Shown piece after piece: positions 1 through 10,960 of a DNA stretch of 64,000 bases. Made by a program: the position numbers and the translations under genes. The notes under the pieces are model-generated. The model was given only the letters and a program-made list of their open reading frames with translations, had not been told where the DNA came from and did no database searches. Origin of the DNA: Pterobdella sp. o SKG-2022 (taxonomy: Eukaryota > Annelida > Clitellata > Hirudinida > Piscicolidae); the NCBI GenBank assembly GCA_964035795.1, contig OZ038320.1, positions 5,066,663-5,130,662 of the forward strand. The letters are read 5' to 3'. Position 1 is the first letter of the stretch, and the number at the start of each line of letters is the position of its first letter.

Positions 1-120
1 TTCCAGTCTTACAGTGTTAATATGTAGTGAAACAACATCATCACCTAAGCCTCAATCAGACTCAACCTCCAACAAACCCCGTTCCATCAGCAAGCCGCAA
101 AAGTCCTTGACTTTCGCATT
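1..120. other. GC-richer edge patch, possible partial exon or repeat
   Basis: The first 120 bases are clearly less AT-rich than what follows. On the plus strand one frame is open through the patch and reads as a Ser/Thr/Pro/Lys-rich peptide. On the minus strand a frame reads AKVKDFCGLLMERGLLEVE, then meets a stop, then continues GDDVVSLHINTVRLE. The minus reading looks more protein-like and a minus-strand TTAG acceptor-like site lies just before GDDVV. I do not recognise a family. The window edge cuts the patch, so it stays a candidate only. Confidence 0.2.
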
Positions 121-2164
121 TAATGTTTTTTTAAAAATAGATTCATACCATTTCTGTTACTATTTTTTCCTCTAAATACTATAAAATTCTTTATTCTATA
201 CGAAATTGTAGACAAAAAAAATGATTTTATAGTTTTAAACTCATTTTGTTGGTTTTTAGTTGAAGTATTTTGTTGTTTTTTAAAGTTACTTATTGTTTTT
301 ATTTTTATTCACATTACTCTAATTTTTTTGGTAGACATGTTTTTTTTGATTTTATGTTTGTGTACAAAACTTCATGCTGATAATTAAAAAATAGTTTAAA
401 GAATCATTATTAACAATGATCTTTTAATATTTAAAACTTTGCACTCAAATTTAATCTCTTCTACCTTTGTTTTTAAGTATCGTGTATATGTTCAGACAAT
501 AATTATTTTACAGTCTTTTTTTGTGTACCTTCTTGTTCGTCCTACGTAGGCCATAATTGAAAAAGTGATAAAAAAAAAGTTAATGTTGATGTAAAATTGT
601 ATATTTTTATTCTCCTAAGTATTCAAAAATTTAATTTAGAAAAAATAATTTGGTTAATATAAATTGAAAATGATTTTTAATAAATAGGTAATAAATTGCA
701 GCCCTGAAAAAAAAGGAATGGAAGAAATGACAGTTTCTCTGAGTACGATGCCTTTTGTTATGTTTAAAATGCCATTCCAAGGTAACTATGCTGAAAAACT
801 AGATAAATCAAACTTTTCATGTTGTTGAAACTTATAAACATTATACAAAAACCTATTTTAAATGTAAAATTGTAGTAAGATTAGTTAAGATAACACTTGA
901 TAATGTTACTTTGTTAACGAAAAGCTTTTTACTTAATAAAATTACCTTTAGTGTTCAAATAATTTGCAGTATAAACTATATTTTCTACAAATTAAAATGA
1001 AGACACCGGCCCTTTGTCTTTGCTTAAATGGCGGCTTCTATAGGCGGTTTCTATTTACAAAATTTCAAATTTAAACTTTAGTCATTAATAATTCATTTTA
1101 AATGATTAGAAACTTTCATTAAATTTGAATAGTTTGGCTGTAAGAGTAAAAAACTTCTTACAACTTCATTTTTCACTACTTGTTTTGACTAAAAATAACT
1201 GCTTAGTTTTTTATTACAGACATTTATTGAGTGAAAATATAAACTAAACTTTCCATGAATCTAATTTCATCATAAACTTATGATTTCAAACTTTTGGAGA
1301 TATGTATTCTCATTAAGGAATTTTTTGAAAAATTTTACGTCGATTCATAAAGTTCTTTATACATTTATTAAGACAGCGAAAATAGCTTTAATTTTTGAAA
1401 AGTTCAGCCTTATCATGAAAAGGTAGCATAATTTCACGATTATTAATTTGTAATGGCGATACTTTCATTAAAATTAATGACAAAAAATTAATTAGCCACA
1501 ACTGGTTGTTCTAGAAGATAGTCTATACAACATTCAAATGAACCATGGAATCTATTGTGCTCATTGTGAATTTCAGCTTGCTTTTGCTTGATAAGGGTAT
1601 TTTTAGGGGTGTTTTCAAAATTCGAAGTTCGAAATTTAAAAAAAATTGTGCTGAAAGATGAAGCTAAGATAGTGTCAAGATTTAGATGGTTTGGCAAACA
1701 TGTATAAAATATACAAAACTTGATAATGAAACAAAACAACGATTATTTGAAGACAAAAGTTATATTTGAATACAAATAACGTTGTTAAAAAAATAAATTA
1801 TAATAGCAGTAAAATTAATATTTTAAATTTACTTTTTAAAAATTTTTTTCGTGTATTTCTAAATATTTATAAATAAATAATTAAATGCTAAAAAGGGAAA
1901 AATTTATTCGCGGATGAATTACGGGAAATGATGGGTTAATAATAATTTTTTTGTTACTTCGAGATTACCATTCAGTTAATTTTTATAATAGGAACTTTTA
2001 CTATTTTCAAAAAAACAAATTTTTGGTTATTAATATGATTCACTAATTTCATATGTATTTTTTCATTGATTTTTATTGCTAATTATTATTTTACCACATT
2101 TCTTCATGTTTCAAAATTTATCACATTATTAAATATATTATATTATTTATTAATCAATAAAATT
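121..2164. other. AT-rich sequence without recognisable genes
   Basis: This stretch is AT-rich with frequent stops in all frames. The 83-codon minus-strand frame at 1488-1739 shows no domain and is about the size chance gives here. The only structured item I see is the 895-942 repeat arm listed separately. Confidence 0.5.
895..942 (-). repeat. Solo arm of a hairpin-forming dispersed repeat
   Basis: This segment reads ACTTGATAATGTTACTTTG at its left end and runs to CTTAATAAA. It matches, with a handful of differences, the reverse complement of 18557-18603, the left arm of the hairpin repeat at 18557-18652. Two copies 17 kb apart mean an interspersed, probably MITE-like, family. Here only one arm is present. 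Confidence 0.5.
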
Positions 2165-2285
2165 TTATTTTATCCTCATGATTCATCGAGTCACCACATA
2201 GAGTATGGCGAGCTATAATGGCGATGATGCCATATATGCCGAATACCTGAGATGCATCTGCGCAAAATAAACGGATTCCAAGGTA
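2165..2285 (+). other. GC-richer patch ending in a strong splice donor, candidate exon
   Basis: The base composition rises sharply against its surroundings and the patch ends ATTCCAAG followed by GTAAAT, a near-consensus plus-strand 5' splice site. One plus frame gives a short peptide MASYNGDDAIYAEYLRCICA then a stop. Another runs open to the donor (DASAQNKRIPR). The reverse strand is also open (FGIYGIIAIIARHTLCGDS). No frame has a recognised domain, so this may be an untranslated or first exon, or a repeat fragment. Confidence 0.2.
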
Positions 2286-5200
2286 AATTAGATTTCATCG
2301 TATTAGATTCTATAAAAATTTCATTTGATTTTTATTTGATTTGTTTTTTAATTATTTTTTTATTAATCTTTAAAGGATTATTTATAAGTTTATAAAATTC
2401 AATCATAGTTCAAAAGGTTTTAAAGACTCCTTTAATATGAGTTTCAATTTTGGAAATTAAACTTTTAATTGGAAATTTTTTTTTGAAAATTGAACAAAAA
2501 CAATATTTAAACGAACATTTGATAAAAAAAAAATGAATTTTAGATGAAAAAATTATTGTTACAAATTGATAAAATTTGAGATAAAAAATACTTTTTTTTA
2601 TTATATTTGTATAAGTTGCAATACTTTTTCCCTTCAGGGAGTATTTATAATAGAGAAAAAGTCTAATTTTGAAAATATGATAATAATTCATCATTTTGAA
2701 ATTCAAACTATTGTTTGAAGTTCAATTATTCATAAAAAAATGATTTATTTGTTTTCAAAAGTATTTTTCACTACTAGTAAAATAAATGAAATACAAAGTT
2801 TTTGTAAATTTAGATTGAAGTGGTGAAATGATAGGCTAGACAACCCACTTTTCATATTTTTATTCGATGTTTTATGTTTTAGAAAATTTAGTAGGATGAT
2901 TTATGATGAATGTTGAGAAATTTGAATCAAACTAACTGTCGTTTTTTCTTGTTTTTCGTGTAATTATAAAACATTTAATGCACCATTACGTTGAATTATC
3001 TGCGTGTTTTGGAAAATAATTAAATGATACATCGAATTGTGAATTTTTGTAGTAGTTTTATACGATAAAAATCGATTTTTAAAGCCTGATAAATTGAAAA
3101 ATAACTGAGTAGATAAATAATTCATGAAAATCGGTTAATTTTTAAAGAAATTTTTAACCAGTCTTATTTTTAGTTAATACTTATCGTACTTTTAATTTTT
3201 TTTAATTCCATAATGAGGTAGTTTTTGGATGCATTTATTTTTTTGAAAACTATTTTTGATAAGTACAACCTTATTATATTCTTGAATGTGAAGTTATCAA
3301 AAAAAGTATTTCAAGCCATGAAAGTTTTCAGTTATATCTATTTTTTCAATAATTGTAATTTGAAATTTAACTTTATCATGAAACAGCAAGTTTTATAATA
3401 TTTGTTTCTACAGAAGTGAACTAATCAAAAATATAAGATGACAAAAAAACGCATCAAAAACTGCTTCAACTTCAAGTTTAAAATATAAAATAACTAAACT
3501 TGAGCACTGTGTTTAAAATTCTTTTTTATTTATTCAAGTAATCATAGGAGTTCCAATAAAAACACAAAATCAGACAACAATACTAAATCAATAATTTTCT
3601 AAGTTACAATATAATGAAATAAGTTGAAATAATTCAACGAAATCAATTCTTTAGCACCAAGCACTGACAAAAAGAATTTAAAGAATTTAAATTATTTAAA
3701 AACTAATCGATTTTATTTCCATAAAACAGAAATTTTATTTTTGAAATGAAATTTATTTTTTGGTTCATAGAAATAACCTTTTCTTCAATTTTTATAATTT
3801 TAAAATCGTTCAAAAATATTTATAACTGTTAACATTGGATAACAAACCTACAAAATTAAACATAAACTATTTTATTTCCAATTATCTCACTTGAATTAAC
3901 TATCAAATGTCAAAAATAATCTAATTTATAAGAATTAATGCTTCGCACTTCAAATATAATCTTTGAAACCTAGTGTTTTTAACGACATCGTCGAAGACGC
4001 GTACAAGCACAGTACGAAAATTACATTTCGAAAACCAACTTCAATAATTTTCATGTGAAACTCCAAAATAAGACAATTTTCATGTACCTTTATTTTTTGG
4101 AAACATAGTTTCTTGATGAGTTTTACCGAAAAGCATTAGTATCTAATTCAAACGAAAACTGCATTTGAAGTTTTAATGGCTTTTGAGACCACATTATTTC
4201 TATTATAATCCATGAAAATGATCAAAAATCATTTAAAATCCATTCATAAAGTATTAATGAGACCCACCAAATTTGATCAAACATTATGGAAAGAACCTTA
4301 TTTTTGAAACTTCAAAATGTTACACTGTTAACTGAAAGTTTCATGTTTTCAATTATATGAATAACTTTTTCCAATAATTTTTTATTGCTACTTTGGCTTG
4401 TGAAAATCTTCAAAATGAAAATTATTTCGGAACTTAATGTGACTATAACAATATTCTTTGTTGCATTGGATCTCTTAAAAGTAACATTACTACTGTTATT
4501 CGTATTATTTATTGTATACTTCAAAGGTTGATTCAAATGCTAGCAACAACCAAAATACTATTCAGCCTGAAAAACAATAATGAAATCAACACAAACACAT
4601 AAATTTGGATGCACCAAACAGAACAAATAATTTGAACATCAATTAAGTTTGAATATTTATTTCACAGGGAACTCTCCAAGAAAGCCACGTCAAGAAGTCT
4701 CGAAAAGATCTTCATTTCACATTTCTCTTATTTAATTTTTCTGAAGTTATAGTTCTGTTGTACTCATTTTTAAATTAATTATATTAATAACTATATTCTT
4801 TGGAGCTTTTGAAAGTTTTTTTATGAAAAATTTGAAAATGGCGGTAGTTGAGAAACAAAAAAAAATTAATGTGAAAAGAACCGTTTTATTTTCAAACATC
4901 GTCTTTGAAAAGTGTCCCCATTACTTCATAATAAACTTTCTAAACAAACGACCTTTAAAAACGTTTAATGAAAAATTACACAAAAGTTCGTTTCATAAAA
5001 TTATTTTTTCTTTTTTGTTGTTTCATTTATTTCTTCCATTAAATACGTTATTTTATATATTGTATTTTTCTATCATTTTTATCAATGTTTTGTATTCTTC
5101 TTTCTCTTTTCGTTTCCTCCTTTTCTTCATCCTTCTTTCCATCCCATTCCGTTTCTGTCTAGGTGAGAGAGTAATTTTAAAATTTCTTCAACTTTAATTT

Positions 5201-6067
5201 TGAAGATTTTCAAACATCAAAATAAAATTTAAATGGAAATAAAGAAAAGTTTTGAGAAAATTTTGTGGAAACAAAAATAATATAAGTAAAAGGTGAAGAA
5301 TAATGAAATGAAATTTACTTTTGAAAACCCCTCAATCTTTCTTCATTAGAAAATCATTTGGAAGAGTTTAAGTCTTGATCACGTAAATAATAAGGGAAAA
5401 AATAATAAAAGCATCAAAAAAATAACAAAAAAAAAGTAACAAAATCAAAAATAATAATTGAAAAAATATTTGTTTTTCATTTACAACATTAATACAATTT
5501 TTTTGATAAAAATAAATTTATAAAACCATTATCATAGAAAATTATATGAAATAATATTAATAAAGAAAATAAATAATGAGAATAATGATAACAGATACAA
5601 TTATTTATTATTACACTATCGACTGAGTCATTATATTATTATTGGAAAATTTTTCAACTATGAATAAATAAGCGGCTGGAAGTTGCTTAAATGAATCTGG
5701 CTCATAAATATGTTAAACAATACGAATCATTCACAAAAATATGTTCAGCCAAAATCGATTTTGAATAGAAAAAAATCGATTAAAACAATGAAAAAAAAGT
5801 CTGAATAATGCATTAATTTCCTATTAAATAAGTGTAATCAAATAAATGGGACTTACGTACAATAAAAATTAAAGAATCATAGAGAATATCCATATAGTAC
5901 CAAGTTTAAAACGTTATGGAATAGAGAAAACGTCAAAATGTGATAATATCATTACATTTTTTTCCAATGTATTTTTCACGTTTTCGTATTTAAAAATGTT
6001 CTTGATTTATTTGGTGAGTTATGATTATAAGCACCTGCACTGAAAATAACTAAAAGAAAAAAAATTA
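2286..6067. other. AT-rich sequence without recognisable genes
   Basis: The stretch is mostly A/T runs with stops in all frames. A 124-codon plus frame at 4823-5197 is rich in Phe/Leu/Ser from T-rich sequence and shows no domain. A 17-base string at 3258-3275 (GATAAGTACAACCTTAT) equals part of the inverted repeat of the Penelope-like element at 58 kb. Confidence 0.5.
4671..4720 (+). other. Candidate exon start after a good splice acceptor
   Basis: A pyrimidine-rich TATTTATTTCACAG is followed by a locally GC-richer run beginning GGAACTCTCCAAG. All three plus frames stay open for 20 or more codons. If the donor at 2281 joins here, the frame continues as RELSKKATSRSLEKIF, a basic, hydrophilic peptide I cannot place. 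This is a splice-site-based guess. Confidence 0.18.
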
Positions 6068-6410
6068 ATGCTGAGATTATCGATAAAAAGTTTTTTCAGA
6101 GCGGAAATCATATTTAAAAAGATCTATAAAGACAGCGAAGGCGAATTAGATGACTAAGGAAAGATAAAAAATGGGTTGCTAGCGTTCAGAATTGTGAGTT
6201 CTTACAAGTTTGAGGGAAATAAAAAGATTGCGTGAATAGGAAAACACATAGGAAGAAAAAATTTAGCTAGGCTCTTCGAGCAGATGCAGACGAATGAAGC
6301 AGGAATGATGGAAGGATATACAATGAGTTTGGAGAGTAGCTTCAAGCACCGAATGTGAAGAAAAATTTGGAGATTATATGCCAACAAGTAGCAAAAGTTT
6401 GAACGGTAAT
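6068..6410 (+). pseudogene. Decayed protein-coding remnant, family not recognised
   Basis: One plus-strand frame reads as protein for about 114 codons with one TAA and two TGA stops inside, ending at a TAG. Representative segments are FKKIYKDSEGELDD, GKIKNGLLAFRIVSSYKFEG, GRKNLARLFEQMQTNEAG and GYTMSLESSFKHRM. The amino-acid mix (Gly, Glu, Arg, Met, Leu) differs from the Phe/Lys/Asn bias of chance frames here, and composition is less AT-rich. At both TGA sites an Arg codon CGA would fit, the usual effect of CpG decay. A T-rich tract plus CAG at 6091-6099 could be a splice acceptor. It may be a transposon-encoded or host-gene relic. Confidence 0.4.
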
Positions 6411-7392
6411 GTTAAATGATGTATGGTTTGAAGTGTAGCTAAGTAGTAACTTTTTTTAGAAATGACATCTTTACAAAACTAGTGATAATTTTGTGAATTC
6501 TTAAAATTAAACTCGAACTTCATCCTCATTTGAAGATTTCAACAGACATATCCAGACATATAATTAGTACTATGTGAGAGTATTTTGATATGTCCAAAAT
6601 GTCCAATGAAGAAAAATGGAAAACAGATCTGCAACATAAAATTATGCATGTATGTAGATAAAGTTAGAAGATATTATGCTTTTTTTTCTATTTTTTTTCA
6701 TTATTTTTTAAATTTATTCTTTATTTGTGTTATTATCTGTGTTTGTCATTTTCACGTTTCTGTATTTTGATGATTGAGTGAATTTTCTATGTAAATTTCT
6801 CATGAGTTTTTTTTTCTATTCATTTTTGTTTTCAAGGCCACCTGTTGTAAACATTTGATTTCCGAATTTAAACAAATTTATATTTCTCATAACTTTGGGC
6901 CGAATTTAAAAAAGACGTGAATAAGGTTTTGATTTAGGGTATTTTGCACAAAGGTAAATGATATGGAAATTATAAAGAGCATTGCGGATAATTTAATTTA
7001 ATGACATAACATTGTTTGGATTGTAAAGTGTTCTTGGATAGGTATCTAGATTTATGTTTAACTTGTAAATATGGTTTATTCTCAAGAAGATCAAAAAATC
7101 TTTGCAAGTATTGAGGTGAATAGCATTTATTTTTCTAGTTGAAATCACAAACTGTTTACTGTTTTGCTTATTTTAGAAGTAATCCACACATAAAGTTGTC
7201 TCAAAAAGTAGAGTTTAACTTTGCATTAATTATTCAAATATCAATAATGCATTTCGAGGTATTATTCATTCAAAAATACAATTTTTTTTTAGAAATTTGT
7301 ATGTTGAACTTTACAATGTAGTGTAGTGGGGTATATGTACATATTTCTTGAATGCAAACCACACGATAGTCTAAAAGCGAGGTCATTTGATT
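6411..7392. other. AT-rich sequence, nothing recognised
   Basis: No reading frame with domain content, no structural RNA and no clear repeat was seen. Short frames at 6585 and 7139 are Phe/Ile-rich and of chance length. Confidence 0.5.
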
Positions 7393-7453
7393 GTGTGTGT
7401 GTGTGTGTGTGTTTGTGTGTGCGTGTGTGTGTGTGCGTGTGTGTGTGTGTTTG
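7393..7453. repeat. Interrupted (TG)n microsatellite
   Basis: About 60 bases of TG dinucleotides carry TTTG and GCG interruptions. It is a small imperfect companion of the larger tract at 7847. Confidence 0.95.
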
Positions 7454-7846
7454 TCTTCGTGTAAGTGTTTGGTTAATTCATGTTTTAATGTTTGGGTGTA
7501 TTTTTCACTTTAGTACATGAGTTTGGGTATATTTTTGATCCACTGTAATTTTATAGGTGTTTAAGAAAAATGAAATTAACTATAGTACTAATATGTGTTT
7601 TTCATAGTTTTTGTGTGTGTCTTTAGATGTTTGTGTCGTCACTATTTGTACCTATCTATTTGTTTTTTCTCATAAATCTACATAATATTATATATATTCA
7701 TATGCATAGAAAAAACACTTAATATTATATGTACAAAATATATCAAAGACTCTTCCACGACTTCTCACCGGTTTAAGGTGCTTTTGCAGAAAATTTCTTT
7801 ACAAACTATGCACTTTATAAAACGCATGCTAATGCTGTATTCCATT
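7454..7846. other. AT-rich spacer between TG tracts
   Basis: Scattered TGTGT motifs continue, but there is no gene or repeat I can name. Confidence 0.5.
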
Positions 7847-8087
<241 letters not shown>

Positions 8088-8794
8088 GCTCATACGTACG
8101 TGGTCAATAGTAAAATGTACATTAAAAAGTTGAAACATGAATAATTAAGTGGGTTTGTGATTGATAAGAATTATGTCTAGATGTGTGGCAAAATGCTTAA
8201 ATTATACTCCATTGAAAAGGTCTTTCACGTCTTGTTTTTTGTGTGTGTTTTGTTGAGTTTTTGTTCGTTTTTGCGTGCAATTTTTTCTTATGTGGTGTAT
8301 GTGCTGGTATATGTGGCATGTATGCTTCAGTTTATTTACAAAGAAAACATACAAAAAAAATATTTATTTTATGTTTTTAATATAATTTTTAATTAAACAA
8401 AATTTTTTTTTAATATGTTTATTTTGTACAAAAATTTACTTTTTTATTTGTCAAATCTACATTTCAAACATTTTATGCACTTTTCTGTTTTTTATTTTCT
8501 TTTTTTTGTTGTGCACTTTTGATTTTACATGTTTTTCATATGTATGCAAATCATGCTCATGTGGTTTTTTTTATGTTTTGCTTAAAACAAATTATTCAAG
8601 AAAATGTTTGAGATTATGATATTTTATTAATACAACCTATTATAAATTTATGACTTTTGAATGATAATCTTACTCATCAACATTTTAAAATTCAATTGCC
8701 CAACATATGGGTTAACTATTATAGAAAAATAATTAAGCGGATAATTGTTTTATGTGAACTAAAAATGAATGATATTGATTGCTCTGTTCCGAAG
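8088..8794. other. T-rich sequence up to the assembly gap
   Basis: No coding frame or repeat was recognised. The LINE remnant beyond the gap should have its 3' end on this side, but I could not recognise LINE sequence left of the gap. Confidence 0.5.
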
Positions 8795-8994
8795 NNNNNN
8801 NNNNNNNNNNNNNNNNNNNNNNNNNNNNNNNNNNNNNNNNNNNNNNNNNNNNNNNNNNNNNNNNNNNNNNNNNNNNNNNNNNNNNNNNNNNNNNNNNNNN
8901 NNNNNNNNNNNNNNNNNNNNNNNNNNNNNNNNNNNNNNNNNNNNNNNNNNNNNNNNNNNNNNNNNNNNNNNNNNNNNNNNNNNNNNNNNNNNNN
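8795..8994. other. Assembly gap of 200 N
   Basis: Exactly 200 unknown bases, a round number that suggests a scaffold placeholder and not a measured length. It falls inside the LINE remnant, next to long TG/CA tracts that are hard to assemble. Confidence 0.99.
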
Positions 8995-10260
8995 GTGAAT
9001 ACTTGGAGACGCTGTATGTGGCATTGAAGAACATTCCAAGTTTCGCTGCCGTATAATAGAGTTGGTATTATAATGGCTTTGAAAAGTTTCAGTTTGGTGG
9101 AAACTTTTATTTTTCGTTGATACCATACCAACCGACTAAGGCTGCGAAAGACTTGGGATGCTTTATTTATACGTGATTCAACTTCTGCATCGACTGTGTT
9201 GTCACTGTTTAAGATACTGCCCAGGTATTTAAACTGTGTCACTTGTTCGATGTTTATATCGTTACGTATTGCCAGCGTTGTGTTGAGGCTTGGAATTGAG
9301 TTTTTTGGTAGAATGGTCATGTATTTTGTTTTGCTGTAGTTTATTCTCAGTCCAAATTTGATGCAAACGTCATCTATTGAAGTGACAAGGCATTCCAGGT
9401 CTTTGATGTTGTCGCTCGTGATCATTATATCATCGGCATAAGCTATTGATTGTACTGTTATAGCCTCTTCTAGCTTATAGCGACTGTTATGCATCAACGG
9501 GGCATTGTGGCTATATTCAATGCGAATGCCTTTGTCTGGGTGGTTCTTGAGTGCCACTCTTATCACAGCGTCGAGGTATGTATTAAAAAGCATAGGAGCC
9601 AGCACATCTCCTTGTTTCACCCCAACGCTGATGGGAAACTCATCGGACAACTGTCCATCAGCCCGGATCGCTCCTGTTGTACAGCTATGGAGAGCTTTAA
9701 GGATGCGAATTATTTTTTCTGGCAAGCTGAAGGATTTCGACAGAATTTCCCAGAGAGCGTCTCGGTTGACTGTGTCGTAGGCCTTTTGGAGATCAATGAA
9801 GCAGAGATGAATGGGCTTTTGAAATTCCTTTGCCCTCTGCATCAGGATCTTCGCTGCATATATTTGGTCGCAGCAACCTCTATTCGGCCTAAAACCACAT
9901 TGGTTTTCACCCAGTTGTTTTTCTATGACGTTTTGCATTTTGTTTAGAATGGCTCTGCCAAACACTTTGCTAGCCACACACAGTAGGGCGATTCCTCGGT
10001 AATTTTCACAAAGTGATCTTGCTCCATGTTTGTGAATTGGAACTATTATTTGATTTTTCCAATCACTTGGGATTGTTTCCATTTCCCATATCTGGTCTGA
10101 GATCACTTTTAGCCAATATACCGTTTCATTGGCGCCAATTTTGAGCATATTTGAGCTGATTCCATCTAAACCCGGAGCTGTTTCTAATTTACATTGCTTC
10201 AAAGCATTTGTTAGCTCCATTATGGAAGGGGGCTTAGATAGATCTGCTACCTCTTCATCA

Positions 10261-10262
<2 letters not shown>
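8995..10262 (-). mobile_element. LINE remnant, RTE-like reverse transcriptase, 5'-truncated
   Basis: The minus strand carries an uninterrupted reverse-transcriptase frame of about 420 codons. The usual blocks appear in order: APGLDGIS, ENYRGIALL, QCGFRPNRGCCDQ, CFIDLQKAYDTVN (motif A with catalytic Asp), VGVKQGDVLAPMLFN (motif B), YADDIMITS (motif C with the Asp pair), FKYLGSIL and PTLLYGSETW. The upstream end meets a (CA)n tract at 10263, so the endonuclease part is missing. The downstream end runs into the gap. The same RGCCDQ and LMQRAKEF strings occur in the LINE at 34-37.5 kb, so both belong to one family. The catalytic residues are intact although the element is incomplete. Confidence 0.92.
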
Positions 10263-10350
<88 letters not shown>

Positions 10351-10411
10351 ACGCACACGCACACGCACACGCACACGCACACGCACACGCACACGCACAC
10401 GCACACGCACA
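10263..10411. repeat. (CA)n microsatellite grading into a CACACG hexamer repeat
   Basis: Perfect CA repeats occupy the first half. From about 10340 every third CA is CG, giving a regular hexamer for about 70 bases. It sits at the truncated 5' end of the LINE remnant. Confidence 0.97.
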
Positions 10412-10837
10412 CAAACAGGTGCAAACAGGTAGCCATTTAAATATTGATTGTTGCTTACATTGTCTTGCTTTCTTGTTTAGGGTTCTTTATGCTTATTATT
10501 ATCATTGTTTTTTGTTTTTTTTTTCACCAATGTTATTGTTTTTTTCTAATTTTTCGATAAAATAGCCGTTTTTATTTTCAGTTTTGTCAAATTTTCTTTC
10601 TTGTTAAAATCTCCATTATTTTTTGTTTTTATTATGATTATACGTTATTTCTTTGAATTTCATTTGAATTTGTAGAGTTTTCAAGACATTCAATTGAATT
10701 GACAAATATATTAAAAATTCCACAAATCAACGAAAATAATTGTGATGAATGTCGATGAAAGACTATTAAGATATTTTTAGAAAGTTTCATTAATAGTATT
10801 TTTTATTTTTCATTAAAATTGAAAATTTTCCATATTT

Positions 10838-10960
10838 TCATTATTATTAATTCCTTTGTAAGACGTACAGTTTGCAAACTAGGTTTGCTGCAGAGGCGCT
10901 TGTGTAGTCAAAAGAACGAGGACAGAGATGCGGCTATAAAGATGCGCTTTTATCAATTTT
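10838..10960 (-). mobile_element. LINE 3'-end fragment, shared with 23.7 and 55.4 kb
   Basis: The string AGTTTGCAAACTAGGTTTGC at 10869-10888 is identical to 55419-55438 and is followed in both by CTGCAGAGGCGCT and a related tail. Read on the minus strand this is the C-terminal end and 3' tail of the LINE whose last codons are readable at 55.5 kb. Its 3' end carries a short AAT run, as in the other copies. It is strongly 5'-truncated. Confidence 0.65.

Noticed and set aside
9489..9947. Plus-strand 152-codon frame
   Set aside because: It is the reverse shadow of the LINE reverse transcriptase, whose minus-strand reading has all RT motifs.
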